Shown here: positions 53,985 to 64,000 of the stretch, piece by piece
How positions within the stretch are numbered: the stretch's first letter is position 1
Layout of the letters: the number at the start of each line of letters is the position of its first letter
From: Cordylochernes scorpioides
Lineage: Eukaryota; Arthropoda; Arachnida; Pseudoscorpiones; Chernetidae
Reading direction: 5' to 3'
NCBI GenBank assembly: GCA_030710605.1
Contig: CP092879.1
Span: forward strand, 79,399,853 to 79,463,852
DNA: 64,000 nt
Program-made: the position numbers and the translations under genes
The notes under the pieces: model-generated
Told to the model about the DNA's origin: nothing
The model's database searches: none
Seen by the model: the letters and a program-made list of their open reading frames with translations, nothing else

Positions 53985-54925
53985 TTTGTGAATATTGATT
54001 ATTCTGTAAATCCTGCCGACAGGGTGACCGAACACGGACTATCTATATGTCGCCATCCGAGAAACTTGCCATGATATATTCTGTGAATATTCTCAGCAGT
54101 GTGACCGAATCCGATTCTCATTATATCATTGATATATCATTCTATGAATTCTTTTTCCCCAGAGAGTATGACGGAATTTGATGTATAAAACTTGCTGGAT
54201 TATGGGATCTTTTAAAATATTATTTTACTTTTCTCAGCAGAGTGACCGAAGCCCTTATCACACTGAGTTAAAACTCGTAATATATTTTATGAATTCTATC
54301 AATAGGATGACCGAACTCAAACCATCCATACGTCGCTTTTGACAAAACAAGCGAGAATATAATGTGTGATTTATTCAGTGAATATTCTCAGAAGGGTGAC
54401 CTAACCCAGAACACTTTTTTTAAATGCGTATTATCTGTGAATTATTATAAGAATTTTATTAGCTGGGTGACTGAACTCGAACCAAATCCAGATGTCACTT
54501 TGCACAAAACGAGCGAGAGAAACAATAATCTATGAATTATTCAGTGATTATTCTCAGCAGAGTTACCGAACCTGATCACTGAGTTAAACTTCGTAATATC
54601 TGTGAATTATTTTATAAATTCTACCAACAATGTGACCGAACTCGAACCATCCAATCGTCACTTTCACAAAACGAGAGAAATAATAATCTGTGAAATATTC
54701 AGTAATTATTCTCGACAGGGTGACCTAATATAGAACACACTTTTTAAAAATGCGCATTATCTGTGAATTATTTTCTTAATTCTACCAACAGTGTGTCCAC
54801 TCGAGCCATCCAATCGTCACTTTCACAAAACGCGCGAGAGTAACAATAAAAAAATCTGTGAATTATTCAGTGATTAATCTCGGCAAGGTGACCGAGAGAA
54901 ATTACGAAACTGTTGGAGAAGTTTA
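53985..54925. repeat. Degenerate tandem repeat of about 170-190 bases
   Basis: Five decayed units carrying CAGGGTGACCGAAC, CATCCAATCGTCACTTTCAC and AATCTGTGAATTATTCAGTG. Confidence 0.75.
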
Positions 54926-54930
54926 TCTAG

Positions 54931-54980
54931 GCCTAGATGTTCTACCTGATCAGCCCATCACTGAAGAATGTCCGTACTGA
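54931..54980 (+). CDS. Unrecognised gene, last exon (plus strand)
   Basis: The acceptor GTTTATCTAG is followed by 50 bases that, joined to the exon ending at 53959, continue in phase as GLDVLPDQPITEECPY and a stop. The phase match gives modest support. The intron between them is a degenerate tandem repeat. Confidence 0.35.
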
Positions 54981-55190
54981 CGTTGCTATTTATAACTTGT
55001 TGTTTGTTATCGTTTGGTCTGTTGGTCTGCGCCATTCCTCTGGCAGCACTGCTGACCTACTGTGATCTTTATCGATATTATTTTAAAGCCGTCCAACCGT
55101 GCGTCACAATAGATGGTCCATTGAAATGTCAACTACTCTTATGCAACACATTCTTTTATCATTTCAAATTTAGAAAATTATTATTAGGTA

Positions 55191-55483
55191 TATATATGTC
55201 ATAATATATACTCTTCCAGGAATAATAAAGCGAACCTACAGACAGCCCAGAGAGAGACGGGATGTAAAGTCCGGTCACTTGAGATAGCAGCGACATTCCA
55301 AGGGGCGGAAAATGGGGCCCGTCCGTTAACACCTTGGGACTTTTAAGACAGTTGGGGATTGTGTGCGACACGAACGGACGCCCGGCTTTGCCGGGCCCGT
55401 CTCTCTCTCTGGTTGTCTGGGATTCCTCTTCCAAACTTGTGGTGTGATTATTTCTCTCCCCACCTTATTATATTGCCACATAA
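55191..55483 (-). repeat. Dispersed repeat B, copy 2
   Basis: Inverted match to 12706-13012. The middle carries a GCCCGGCAAAGCCGGGC hairpin that is altered in copy 1. Confidence 0.8.
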
Positions 55484-55601
55484 ATATATTAAAATCAAAA
55501 AAGGCATATTCTGACCACGTTCTCATAAACTTTTAGATGGTAGAGCGTCATCTAGTGGAACAAAAATCAACTGAACGTTGATTTAGTCTGTTCCTTGATA
55601 T

Positions 55602-56932
55602 CACTGGTCAACAAGATTTTTGCACAAGAGAACCTGATTATGTTTCTAGTGTAACTTTTCACGCTGAACTCAAATATCTAATCAGAAATTTCCCATCACC
55701 TATGGTTTTTGCGTGACGGCCTTATTTTAGTATTGGGATAAATACACTAAAAATTGCAAACAATGTCACGTAACTGGTTTATCAAAAAATATTTTTCTTT
55801 GTCCACAAAGAAATAGCATCTTATCTACATGTCCTGAATCCAAATATACCATTAGTTTTTTTCTATTACACAATATTTCTGAGATACACCTACTTGAATT
55901 TGGAAATATTGTTAATATATAGGCATATATGAACGAAACATATTTATTATTGAAAAGCAGTGACAGTGGATTTTCTTCTATACTTTGCTTGTGGTAGATC
56001 CCTCTTGAGTGCCCAGCAGTCGTCGGCAAGCATAGCGGGACTCCATTTACCTTGGTACCGCTTCTCCATGCTTGATATAGCTTGATGAAACCTCTCACCA
56101 TGCTCATCGCTAACTGCGCCAAGATTGTCTGGAAAGAAATCTAGATATGAATGCAGGAAATGGATCTTGAGGGACTTGTTACATCCCATGCCTTGTAGGA
56201 AAGAAACAGATCATTAACTATGTCTCGGTAATTTTCAACCTTGACACTTCCTAAGAAGTTTTTGCAAACGTTTCTAAAGGAATTCCATGCTGCTGCTTCA
56301 ACTTCATTCAAACTATTTTGAAAATTTCCATCCTGCTGCAATTCTCGAATCTGAGGTCCAACGAAAATGCCTTCTTTAATCTTCGCTTCACTTATACTAG
56401 AAATTTTTTGTTTTAGGTAGGCAAATCCACTGGCATTTCGATCCATTGCCTTGACAAAGTTCTTCTTTAATCCCAGTTTAATATGTAATGGTGGTAAGTA
56501 AATATTTTCTGAATCGATCAGGGGTAGATTTGCAATATTTTTATATCCTGGAGTAAAGATTTTACGGTTTGGCCAGATTTTTTTAATGTAATGCCTTTCT
56601 CTATCTCTGCTATCCCACTCACACAAAAAACAACAAAATTTTGTATATCCAAGCTGTAATCCACGCAAGAGAGCAACGACTTTCAAATCGCTGCATATTT
56701 TCCAACCGTATCTTTCATATATTATCTTTTTCAAAAGCAGTTTCATGTTTTCGTAAGTCTCTTTCATGTTGGATGCATGTATTTATCCCAATACTAAAAA
56801 AAGATCGTCAGGCAAAAACCATGGGTGATGGGAAATTTCTGATTAGATTTTTGAGTTCAGCATGAAAAGTTACACTAGAAACACCATCAGGTTCTCTTGT
56901 GCAAAAAAAAAAGTTTTTTTTGTAAACCTGTG
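55602..56932 (-). mobile_element. 1.33-kb DNA transposon with long TIRs and TAT duplication
   Basis: The left end starts CACTGGTCAACAAG and the right end, reversed, starts CACAGGTTTACAA. The ends match over about 150 bases (shared GCACAAGAGAACCTGAT, TCTAATCAGAAATTTCCCAT, TTTAGTATTGGGATAAATAC). It is flanked by TAT at 55599-55601 and 56933-56935, and removing one copy restores the host sequence GATATTTAG. The superfamily is not assigned; a 3-base duplication is compatible with Zator- or Harbinger-type elements, but the ends do not settle it. Confidence 0.88.
55947..56767 (-). pseudogene. Transposon-encoded protein, frameshifted
   Basis: Two minus frames (56767-56141, then 56189-55947) meet in one reading: the first carries GYTKFCCFLCEWDSRDRERH, KLGLKKNFVKAMDRNASGFA and KIKEGIFVGPQIREL; the second MGCNKSLKIHFLHSYLDFFP, then GAVSDEHGERFHQAISSMEK and KWSPAMLADDCWALKRDLPQ. 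A one-base shift near 56190 separates them. From memory these strings are widespread in uncharacterised repeat-associated proteins of insects and other invertebrates; a transposase role is inference. About 290 residues are present, and the N-terminus may be missing. Confidence 0.7.
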
Positions 56933-56972
56933 TATTTAGCCACCCCATTTTATTGATAAATCAAGAAAAGTT

Positions 56973-57009
56973 AACCTCGAACGCGTTTCGGTCTGTTGGC
57001 CCTCATCAG
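56973..57009 (-). ncRNA. Hammerhead-ribozyme-like core (GGCC class)
   Basis: Minus: CTGATGA, stem II GG-GCCAACAGA-CC (one pair lost), GAAAC, loop, GGTT. Confidence 0.5.
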
Positions 57010-57230
57010 CGTGGTGCAGACACTTTTTTTCACAGATAGATATATGTAACTAGAGAGGCACATCTCTCCCTTTAGTTATGCAACAGAATGATGTTCATCA
57101 CCCAGGTAAAAAACTAATGTTGATAAAAAATGAGCCTCAACACCAGTTTAGGAAAACTCAGACAAAAATACCATTTCTAAGATTACACCCTTCAGTGTAG
57201 CATATATAAGCAGAATGATCCAATACAATA

Positions 57231-57493
57231 CACCAATACCTCGCTTTGCGTCGTTTCGTTTTGCGTATTTTTCGAAGTTGCGTCGCTGCTTAATTTTTAC
57301 TGATTTTCACTGTGCGTCGTTAAATTTTCGAAGTTGCGTTGTTTTGGATTCGAGTCTTTAATTTTTTTTTTTTCCTAAAATATAGCAACACCTTTGTTTT
57401 TGATTGCGCCTTCACATATTTTCACTTTGCGTCGTTTCAATTTGCGTCGTGTTTTTTTGGAACGTAACCCCGACGCAAAGCGAGGTATGGGTG
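57231..57493. mobile_element. Tigger-like MITE (ATACCTCGCTTTGCG ends)
   Basis: Inverted ends CACCAATACCTCGCTTTGCG and CGCAAAGCGAGGTATGGGTG. An empty site near 59660 places the insertion at a TA. Confidence 0.85.
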
Positions 57494-57499
57494 CATTAG

Positions 57500-57640
57500 A
57501 GTTCTAAAGAAGCGGTCTGGTAGATTAAAAAAATTGGTGAAACCGCTGGGAGGGTTCACCAATGATGAGCCAAGTCCTCCCAATATTTTTTCATCGCAGT
57601 AAGGACAGTAGAAGTTTGAGTTATGTTTCAAAGAAACATT
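57500..57640 (-). mobile_element. S-type foldback MITE
   Basis: TGAAACCGCTGGGAGGGTTC, CAATGATGAGCC, GTAAGGACAGTAGAAG. Confidence 0.72.
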
Positions 57641-58270
57641 TGCGTCTTAATGTTTCCATTAGCTATATATAGATGGAGCGCTATGTTGCTTTATATTAAG
57701 CCAATCTTCATCGTACTGATGCATCGATAAAGGGAGAGGTACTTCCCATGGTACATGGGTATAATACTCCCACAACTTTATGTTAGACAGATAGATAATA
57801 TTTTTAAAAGATGCATATATTGGATTTCTAATTATTTTATTGTTCCAATATTTCGAGGGGCAACTCGCCTCACTTTATCAAGGATGTTTGTGTTTTTCAC
57901 TAAAACATGCGAGCACGCGTACACCACTCTCGTTCTACAAGGCCAATGAAAGAATTGTATCTTTGATTTAAATATTGTATTCAGTTTATATACAGCTAAT
58001 AATTATATTTAATATTATAGATTATTATTTTATCTATGAAAGATAGAGAGATTTATATAAAACAGTGTAATTGTAAATAATTGTGTGTATACTTATTAAT
58101 TCTAAATTATAATATGCAAATAATATGCAAAGTGGTGGCAAATATTAATAGGAATCAATTTTGACCCACAATTTTATTTTATAATCTCCTCTTTCATTCG
58201 AGATCTATTTCAGAGTAAAACAAAGTGTGCGGTTATTTGTCAAATTTTAGGACACTTCTTGCTGCATGTA
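57641..58270. other. Intron sequence, no gene seen
   Basis: 57795-57900 contains a decayed hammerhead-like order on minus (CTTGATAAA, GAGG...CCCTC, GAAATATTGG). The rest is AT-rich. Confidence 0.45.
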
Positions 58271-58373
58271 CAGTTAAACCTGCCTATAGCGCCCCCTCTT
58301 TGGACTCACCAAAATAGGGTGCTATAGAGAGGGAGGCGCTATTTAGAGGGGGCGCTATAGACCGGTTTAACTG
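58271..58373. mobile_element. CAGTTAAACC MITE, minimal copy
   Basis: 103 bases, almost a perfect palindrome, flanked by TA on both sides. Confidence 0.9.
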
Positions 58374-58516
58374 TATATGGAATTGCAACTGCTGACTCAA
58401 GTTTAATAAAGAAATTGTCTATCTCTAGTGTACTCTCTGGCGCATGCGTAGAGCCATTTCACTTTGGCCGTCATTGTTTAAACATAGAACAAAATTCATA
58501 GACCTCATCCGTTTTA

Positions 58517-58893
58517 CACTCATGGACAAAACTTAAGGAAGTTGTACCTTTCAACATGTATATCTGGATTGAGACAATACACTCATGAACAAAACTTAAG
58601 GAAGTTGTACCTTTCAGCATGTATATCGGGATTGAGACAATAACTCTGAAAGATATTACAGTGACCTTTATTGAAGACACACGAGATAACCAATATGCAC
58701 TCATGGACAAAACTTAAGGAAGTTGTACCTTTTAGCATGTATATCGGGATTCAGACAATAACTCTGAAAGATATTACAGTGACCTTTATTGAAGACACAC
58801 GAGATAACCAAGTGTGAACAAAATTGTCTCCTTAAAAAAATAGATAACTGGCGAATATCAGACTTTCCACTTCCTTAAGTTTTGTCCATGAGT
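58517..58893 (+). repeat. CACTC-family MITE array
   Basis: Three starts (58517, 58579, about 58698) joined at GACAATA-CACTC and CCAATATGCACTC, closing in CACTTCCTTAAGTTTTGTCC. Confidence 0.9.
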
Positions 58894-58894
58894 T

Positions 58895-59215
58895 TATTAG
58901 TAGCTTTTTAAATGGCGAATTAAATCATGAAACTCCGCCTTTGCCGGTCCCAAGCCCGGATGAAAAAGGAGGAGGGGGAGCAGTAACAAGCTCACTAAAA
59001 ATCCTGGGCTCAGCTGGCCCGGCTGATAGTACCCTGTAAGGGCTCCTAATCCAGGGATACAGGATGAGCAGCGTTTGTACTCCATGTTAGGAGCGGCTGC
59101 ACATGGCGTCTGTTTCTCATGTCAGAGGCGGCCATTTCTTTTGGAGATATGTCGGCCTGCCACTGAGTAGTGCTCCCAGTCTTAATGACAAAGGCAGATG
59201 CATTCTACTTCACCC
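58895..59215 (-). repeat. Dispersed repeat C, copy 2
   Basis: See 19798-20110. The short minus frame MEYKRCSSCIPGLGALTGYY is again open. Confidence 0.7.
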
Positions 59216-59995
59216 AGTCATGATGGTTGTCAAGCTCTACAAGCTTGATATCCTGATATGATTGAGTGGAGATAAGAAAGAAGAGAGAAGTTTAAAGGCG
59301 GGTTTAGCAAATAGGTTTCTTGGGTTTCTAGGTTACATGTGGGACATCCTATGTAATGTTTTGTCCGTAAGTCAGGTTTTTGAACGAAAGCTCCGGGGTC
59401 AGTCACCAGAGGTCACAGGCAGCTCTGGCCGTCTGCCAGCTATCGATCCAGTACTCTGTGTGTCACTTTTTCTGGGAGCGTTTAATTCCCTCAGTGTTGT
59501 CACTTAATCTCTAATTACAGAAATGGAGGAAAGTTTAATCTGTGAAATTGGTTTGTTGTTGGTTAGAGTCGGTTATTGAGATTAAATGTCAACACGTGTT
59601 TAACAATTATTGTTGAAACAGATCAGTGTAGCGTATAAAAGAAGAATGATCCAATATAGTATTAGAACTCTAAGAGAAGTGGTCTGGTAGATTGAATTGG
59701 TGAAACCGCTGACAATATGTAGTTGCTATAGAGACACAAGTCGGGTGTCAAGATGTCGGCACGGCGAGGCTAGGTACGGGAGGCCAGCGATCTGTACCGC
59801 CGGGCTATCTGTCGCCCGTCACTCGCCACCAGATCCTTCAACAGAACTGCCGATAGACGTTCGACTTTGACCATAGGAGATCCTTGTTCCGCTGATGTAT
59901 TTGGTTCATAGCCTCGAGGTGGACAGTTGTTGAAGCATTGTTCTATCCTTGGGAGTCAGTAAAAGTGAGGTACACACCGTTATGTTTGATACCCA
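59216..59995. other. Intergenic or intronic sequence, no supported gene
   Basis: 59240-59510 (open on plus, 81 codons) shares a segment with 1240-1320. 59771-59875 on minus is a 34-codon frame (MVKVERLSAVLLKDLVASDG) of unknown meaning. 59640-59710 is the intact relative of the site hit by the Tigger-like MITE. Confidence 0.4.
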
Positions 59996-60630
59996 CGTCC
60001 CTGCATCGAATCCCCCACTGTGGACATCTTTTTTTCAACTTCAATAGCCCCCAATTCTCATCAAAATCCAACCCCATCAGTGAGTGCACACAAGTAACCA
60101 AACCTAGCAAACTGTAAGTCAAAATGTCAAACTACCTTCCACAAGTGTAGGCATGTGGTGTACTTACAGTAAAAGCAGAAAAGAAGAATCTTAGTTCAGT
60201 CAAACGACCGAGCAAGAGATGATGTAGACATAGATGCCCTTCCATCCCCTAAAATGACTCTGCGCCATTATCAAATATAATTGAACCTAATATCAGCGGG
60301 AAGAGAAAACCCAACAATCCGGCTCTGCAAATCCACATGAGGGTGCGTCTAATGGCTACCTCAGCAGCGGTTCTCTTTATTAAAAATCTTAAAATATTAC
60401 AGAGTAAAATCAGAATAGAAATTTGGCTCAATCAAAGACTGAACCAGGGACGATATAGGCGTAAAAGCCCTTGCATCCCCTGTCGGTCACACAGCCAAAA
60501 AGGGAAGGATGCATTCTCCATGCACCGAGCGGCCATTGTTTGGCCCCTCATACAGTAAAATCAGTCGTTAAATACCCACCATGATTATCATGGCCTGAAC
60601 GCATGTGTACTAGGTATAAGTAAAACAAAA
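59996..60630 (+). mobile_element. SINE family 1, split copy
   Basis: Head and body at 59996-60180 (GCATCGAATCCCCCACTG, AGTAACCAAACCTAGCAAAC, GGCATGTGGTGTACTTACAG), body end and tail at 60553-60615. About 370 bases of other sequence separate them. Confidence 0.6.
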
Positions 60631-60894
60631 ATCGTCAAAACATAACCCGTTGAAAGGTAAAAAAAAGTCGACAGTGAATCAGACTCCGGGCAGGACATGT
60701 CTCCTAGTGGCACAAACCATTACTGCCCCGAATTACCCCTCGCCCACAAAAACTGCCGGTTCTCCTTGAGGTGCGACCTTTAACACTTTATGTCTGTCGC
60801 CCCCAGTGTCTACCACAATGTACACCTTGTTCAGCTGAAATCCCCGCGATATACAAGTATATTTTTATCGTAAAGATAGAGGTTGTCTAAATTC

Positions 60895-61260
60895 AAAACT
60901 ATTTTAAAGGCGTAAGATTCTTTTTGATATTAAACAATTTCTACTGCCCTTACTGCAATGGAAAAATTAATGAGAGGGCCTGGCTCATCAGTGGTGAACC
61001 CTCTCAGCGGTTTCGCCAGTTTAATCTACCCTCCTGCTGTTATATTGCATTTTTGGAACTTCCTTTTATAGTAATACTGTTGATAGACTCTTTGAATGGG
61101 TATTTTAGAAATGGGTAGATTAAACTGGCGAAACCGCTGAGAGGGTTCACCACCGATGAGGCAGGCCCTCTCATTAATTTTTCCATTGCAGTAAGGGCAG
61201 TAGAAATTGTTTAATATCAAAAAGAATCTTACGCCTTTAAAATAGTTTTGAATTTTGATA
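60895..61260. mobile_element. Two S-type foldback MITEs, inverted
   Basis: A plus copy (60920-61055) and a minus copy (61105-61245) share GGCTCATCAGTGGTGAACCC or its complement and face each other across about 50 bases. Confidence 0.8.
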
Positions 61261-61299
61261 AAATATGGCGCGCTAGTGCATCATAAAGGTTGTCTGGCC

Positions 61300-61600
61300 G
61301 GCATTCATATTTCTATAAAAAATAGACACTTCATCCAGTTAGAATTTTTTATTTTCTCAACGTTTCGACAAAAATCTTTTGTCTTCGTCAGGAGAAGTAA
61401 ATAAAAATAAAGCATTTGGCAAGGCGTTAAAAATTGTTCTGAGAAAAATCACGTGAGAACGCCCTTGCAACTTCAGAACAATTTTTAACGCCTTGACAAA
61501 TGCTTTATTTACTTCTCCTGACGAAGACAAAAGATTTTTGTCGAAATGTTGAGAAAATAAAAAACTCTAACTGGCAGAAGTGTCTATTTTTCATATAAAA
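61300..61600. mobile_element. Foldback element with facing hammerhead-like cores
   Basis: Arms AATAGACACTTCATCCAGTT and AACTGGCAGAAGTGTCTATT. Cores at 61359-61391 (minus) and 61518-61550 (plus). Confidence 0.82.
61518..61550 (+). ncRNA. Hammerhead-like core, perfect 7-bp stem II
   Basis: CTGACGAA, stem II GACAAAA-GAT-TTTTGTC, then GAAATGTT. The minus partner at 61359-61391 has the same stem and GAAACGTT. Best stem II in the window. Confidence 0.58.
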
Positions 61601-61619
61601 AAAAGTATATTTTTAATTT

Positions 61620-61800
61620 AAAAAAGGCATATATTGGATCAAAATATAATCTATTTACCAATATTTCAGTTGTCTAAACGCCTACCTTTTTCAAGGTATT
61701 ATAATATATTAATGTGTGTCTCATTGATTTGTTATAATATACCTTGAAAGAGGTTAGCGTTCTGCCAACTAAAATATTGGCAAATAAATATTTTATTTTA
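61620..61800. mobile_element. Palindromic element
   Basis: Arms with ATATTGG...ACCTTTTTCAAGGTATTATAATAT and its mirror; related to 28065-28225. Confidence 0.65.
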
Positions 61801-61825
61801 TTTATTTTTATTTTATTTTTTTGCT

Positions 61826-62130
61826 TATCCCTAGTACACGTGGTACAGGCCATGATAATCATGGTGGGTAGTTAGCGACTGCTTTTTACTGTAAGCGCAC
61901 CACATGTCTACACATGTGAAAAGCAGTTCGACTTCACACTTACAAATGTACCAGAGCCCCGTTTGGTTACTTGCACTCGCTGGTGGGGTTGGACTTTTGC
62001 AAGAATCGGGGGCCATTGGAGCATTTTTTTTTTTTTAAACAGAAAAAAAGTGTCCAATGCGGGAATCGAACCCGGGTCGTAGTGGTCGAAAACCAAACGG
62101 TTTAACCAGCCTTCCACCGACCCCCAATCT
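61826..62130 (-). mobile_element. SINE family 1, full length
   Basis: Same order as 4850-5146: tail, body, tRNA-like head (GGAATCGAACCCGGGTCGTA on plus). Confidence 0.85.
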
Positions 62131-62394
62131 TTTATTCAATCTAATAAATGCCTTATATAAAGTATATATGTATATGTTGTATTACGAGGGAAAATTCGTT
62201 GACGAAAGCTTTTTTAAAAAGGTTTTATGTAACTTGTTTCCATCTGTCCTCAAACCTTGTAATCAATTTTTAATATTAAGATGAGAACATCAGGGAAATT
62301 CCAGGGGAATTTTTCTTTTAAAACCTTTCCTATCTCTAGCTTACGGGTATGAAATCTCTACACACGATACAAATCTACTAAAGAAGGGCTTAAA

Positions 62395-62650
62395 TATATA
62401 TAAAACTAACCGCGTACGCGTTCCGAGCTGTTGGCCCTCGTCAGCGTGGTGCAAGCTGTACCTCAACCACCAACCACCAAAAATGCTTGCACCACGCTGA
62501 TAAGAAACAACACTGCCCGAAACGCTTACGTGGTTAAAAATAAACTATTAGCTGTTATTTATTCCGACAGATGGCGCAAGCCATCAGCAATTTTTATTTG
62601 CACAATCAGGAGATGACTTTTTCTTAATTTATCTACCTGATCCCAATATA
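62395..62650 (-). mobile_element. Foldback element with two decayed hammerhead cores
   Basis: 62408-62444 on minus: CTGACGA, GGGC...GCTC and GGAAC. 62488-62525 on plus: CTGATAA ... CGAAAC. Then the GGCGCAAGCCATCAGC arm. Confidence 0.65.
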
Positions 62651-63515
62651 AATTCACTTTTGTCCTATTTTTTTCACAAACAAAAGAATGTTCTAACGGT
62701 CAAGTCAGAGATTACTCGCCGACGCCGTTGTTTATGCAAATCTATTACATTTACTTCATTAGCGTGTGACAACTTGAGAATATTTTCACTTATCAACTTT
62801 TCTGAAAATTTGTCGCTTAAAAAAAAGCGGTCAAAGAACTGGCGTGACAACAGAGCTAGCGTGGCTTACAAACATGGCGTCACACGCACCGCCCGTAATT
62901 GCATAGTTCCCGGCATCCTGATATACATTCATTCATTCTCACATGTTTTATTTCCTCACTTTCTCTAATTATCAATTTTATGTTTTTTCCTTTACCAATA
63001 TTACAAAAATATATATATATTTATAATTATATATCTTAACAATTATGAAAATGATAATAAAAGTAAATTGGAAGGTAAAACTTTAAAATAATAATATCAC
63101 AGACGAGAGCGACAAGGATCCCCCTAGCGGTGAAAGTGGGCAGACGAAGAAGCGGGTGGATGAACTTTAACCTTTTTTTTTTTTTCTTCTTTCCATATGT
63201 AATGAAGCTTCCACCCACGAGATGGCAGGGCGTGGTTGTTTGCTTCATCCGGGACACTAGGGTGTCTTCTGGCAAGCTTTTTCAACTCGTCTGCTGTTAA
63301 TCGTTTTCTGGAAATTTTTGGCGACTTTTGATTCAGAGGGTATTTATTATATTGAAAGTTACCATTTTATATTTATTTTTGAAAACCTTTCTTTGTATCT
63401 GTATGTGTAGCAAATAATTTAATGGCACCTCTCCCTTTAAAAATGGATTAATAAAATGAATTTTATAAAATAAATAAAGCTTCCAGGGTTAAGTTTCTTG
63501 TTCTAATTTTTATTT
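62651..63515. other. No gene seen
   Basis: AT-rich. The open frame at 62660-62968 (102 codons) has no recognised motif or splice support. Confidence 0.4.
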
Positions 63516-63519
63516 TCAA

Positions 63520-63549
63520 GCTTTCGGACTTGTCAGTCCTTCAACAGGA
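63520..63549 (-). ncRNA. Hammerhead-like motif with perfect stem II
   Basis: Minus: CTGTTGA, stem II GGACT-GACA-AGTCC, GAAAGCTTG. One core mismatch (T for A). The stem III segment AAGCTT is self-complementary. Confidence 0.42.
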
Positions 63550-64000
63550 GTATCACGATAAAAAATAGATGATAAAAATTATTTTATATACAAATTAATT
63601 TTTACATATTTAAATATTAATGATATTGAAATGAGCAGAAAATATATATTACATTCTTTGTTTGTTATAAACAATTTTTCAAAATGATTTTTGTGTGTTA
63701 ACATAATACATAATGTACAGATGGTGTTATAAAGGAATGTGTCCCAACACCAGCTTTGGAAAATACAGGGAGAAACCAACAATCTCTTCATACCATAGTG
63801 TCTGGCTAGTGGCCCTCATCGGTAGATTGGTGGCTTCAGTTTCACAACATCCTACGAGGGGAGTTTTACAATCAGTCTAGCTTGGCTATTGTCTGAATTA
63901 TCCAAAACTGGTGCTCTACAAAACACATTCTGTTATCTCCACCTGTAAGTTATATACTGGTGTGATTCACATATCCTATATTATATTGTTCAATTGTAAG
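63550..64000. other. No gene seen
   Basis: Near 63790-63830 a decayed GGCC-class core on minus (CCGATGA, GGGCCACTAGCC). AACACCAGCTTTGGAAAA at 63750 also precedes the core at 52505, so the two are copies of one element. Confidence 0.45.

Larger units (their letters stand above)
55525..57060 (-). mobile_element. Foldback element hosting a transposon insertion
   Basis: Left flank CATCTAGTGGAACAAAAATC to TTGATAT, right flank TATTTAGCCACCCC to the hammerhead core at 56973-57009. Without the insertion it is the same element as 46880-47060. Confidence 0.8.

Noticed and set aside
54968-55204. 78-codon frame with a hydrophobic N-terminus like a signal or membrane segment
   Set aside because: It overlaps the proposed last exon's stop and untranslated region, and no homology is recognised; left as 3' sequence.
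62660-62968. 102-codon plus-strand frame
   Set aside because: Low-complexity composition, no motif, no splice sites, not seen in other repeat copies.

Overview
This window is nuclear DNA of an animal. Short GT-AG exons sit in long introns filled with transposon debris, tRNA-derived SINEs, TA-flanked MITEs and minisatellites. The protein families (an invertebrate-type TRPV channel, an SLC7 amino acid transporter, a PGYxG-motif axonemal protein) and the repeat style suggest an invertebrate, possibly a mollusc or other lophotrochozoan. That placement is inference; no marker locus fixes the taxon. No operons, rRNA genes or CRISPR arrays were seen.

Three genes can be rebuilt exon by exon with matching intron phases. 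(1) Minus strand, 6344 down to 702: the first three coding exons of a TRPV channel of the Nanchung/Inactive/OSM-9/OCR type; the rest lies off the left edge. (2) Plus strand, 9915-15738: a complete four-coding-exon gene for a 525-residue protein with three PGYxG modules, like CIMIP2/FAM166 microtubule inner proteins. (3) Minus strand, 53294 down to 22022: the last nine coding exons (290 residues) of a LAT-type light-chain amino acid transporter (SLC7A5/SLC7A8-like); the N-terminal exons should lie beyond the right edge. Two plus-strand exons at 53802-53959 and 54931-54980 join in phase and may be the 3' end of an unrecognised gene on the opposite strand. Weaker coding-like segments lie at 44227-44282, 48194-48450 and 49580-49720.

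Mobile DNA dominates the rest: a nearly intact mariner (26698-28017, one frameshift), a 1.33-kb DNA transposon with about 150-bp inverted ends inserted into an older foldback element (55602-56932), a solo LTR (41733-42010), a Helitron-like 3' end (about 9733), several TA-flanked MITE families, two SINE families and many palindromic foldback elements.

The most unusual observations are: (a) many hammerhead-ribozyme-like cores (CTGANGA, stem II hairpin, GAAA, short stem III) inside the foldback and Penelope-like repeats, some as facing inverted pairs; (b) a 28-bp minisatellite filling the intron after SLC7 exon b, whose every unit copies the splice junction sequence TACAG/GTAAAC, giving about 48 copies of a combined acceptor/donor-like site; (c) a MITE family that forms tandem arrays whose unit joints all fall on TA dinucleotides; (d) four perfect TGACGTCA sites in 138 bp inside a large SLC7 intron.
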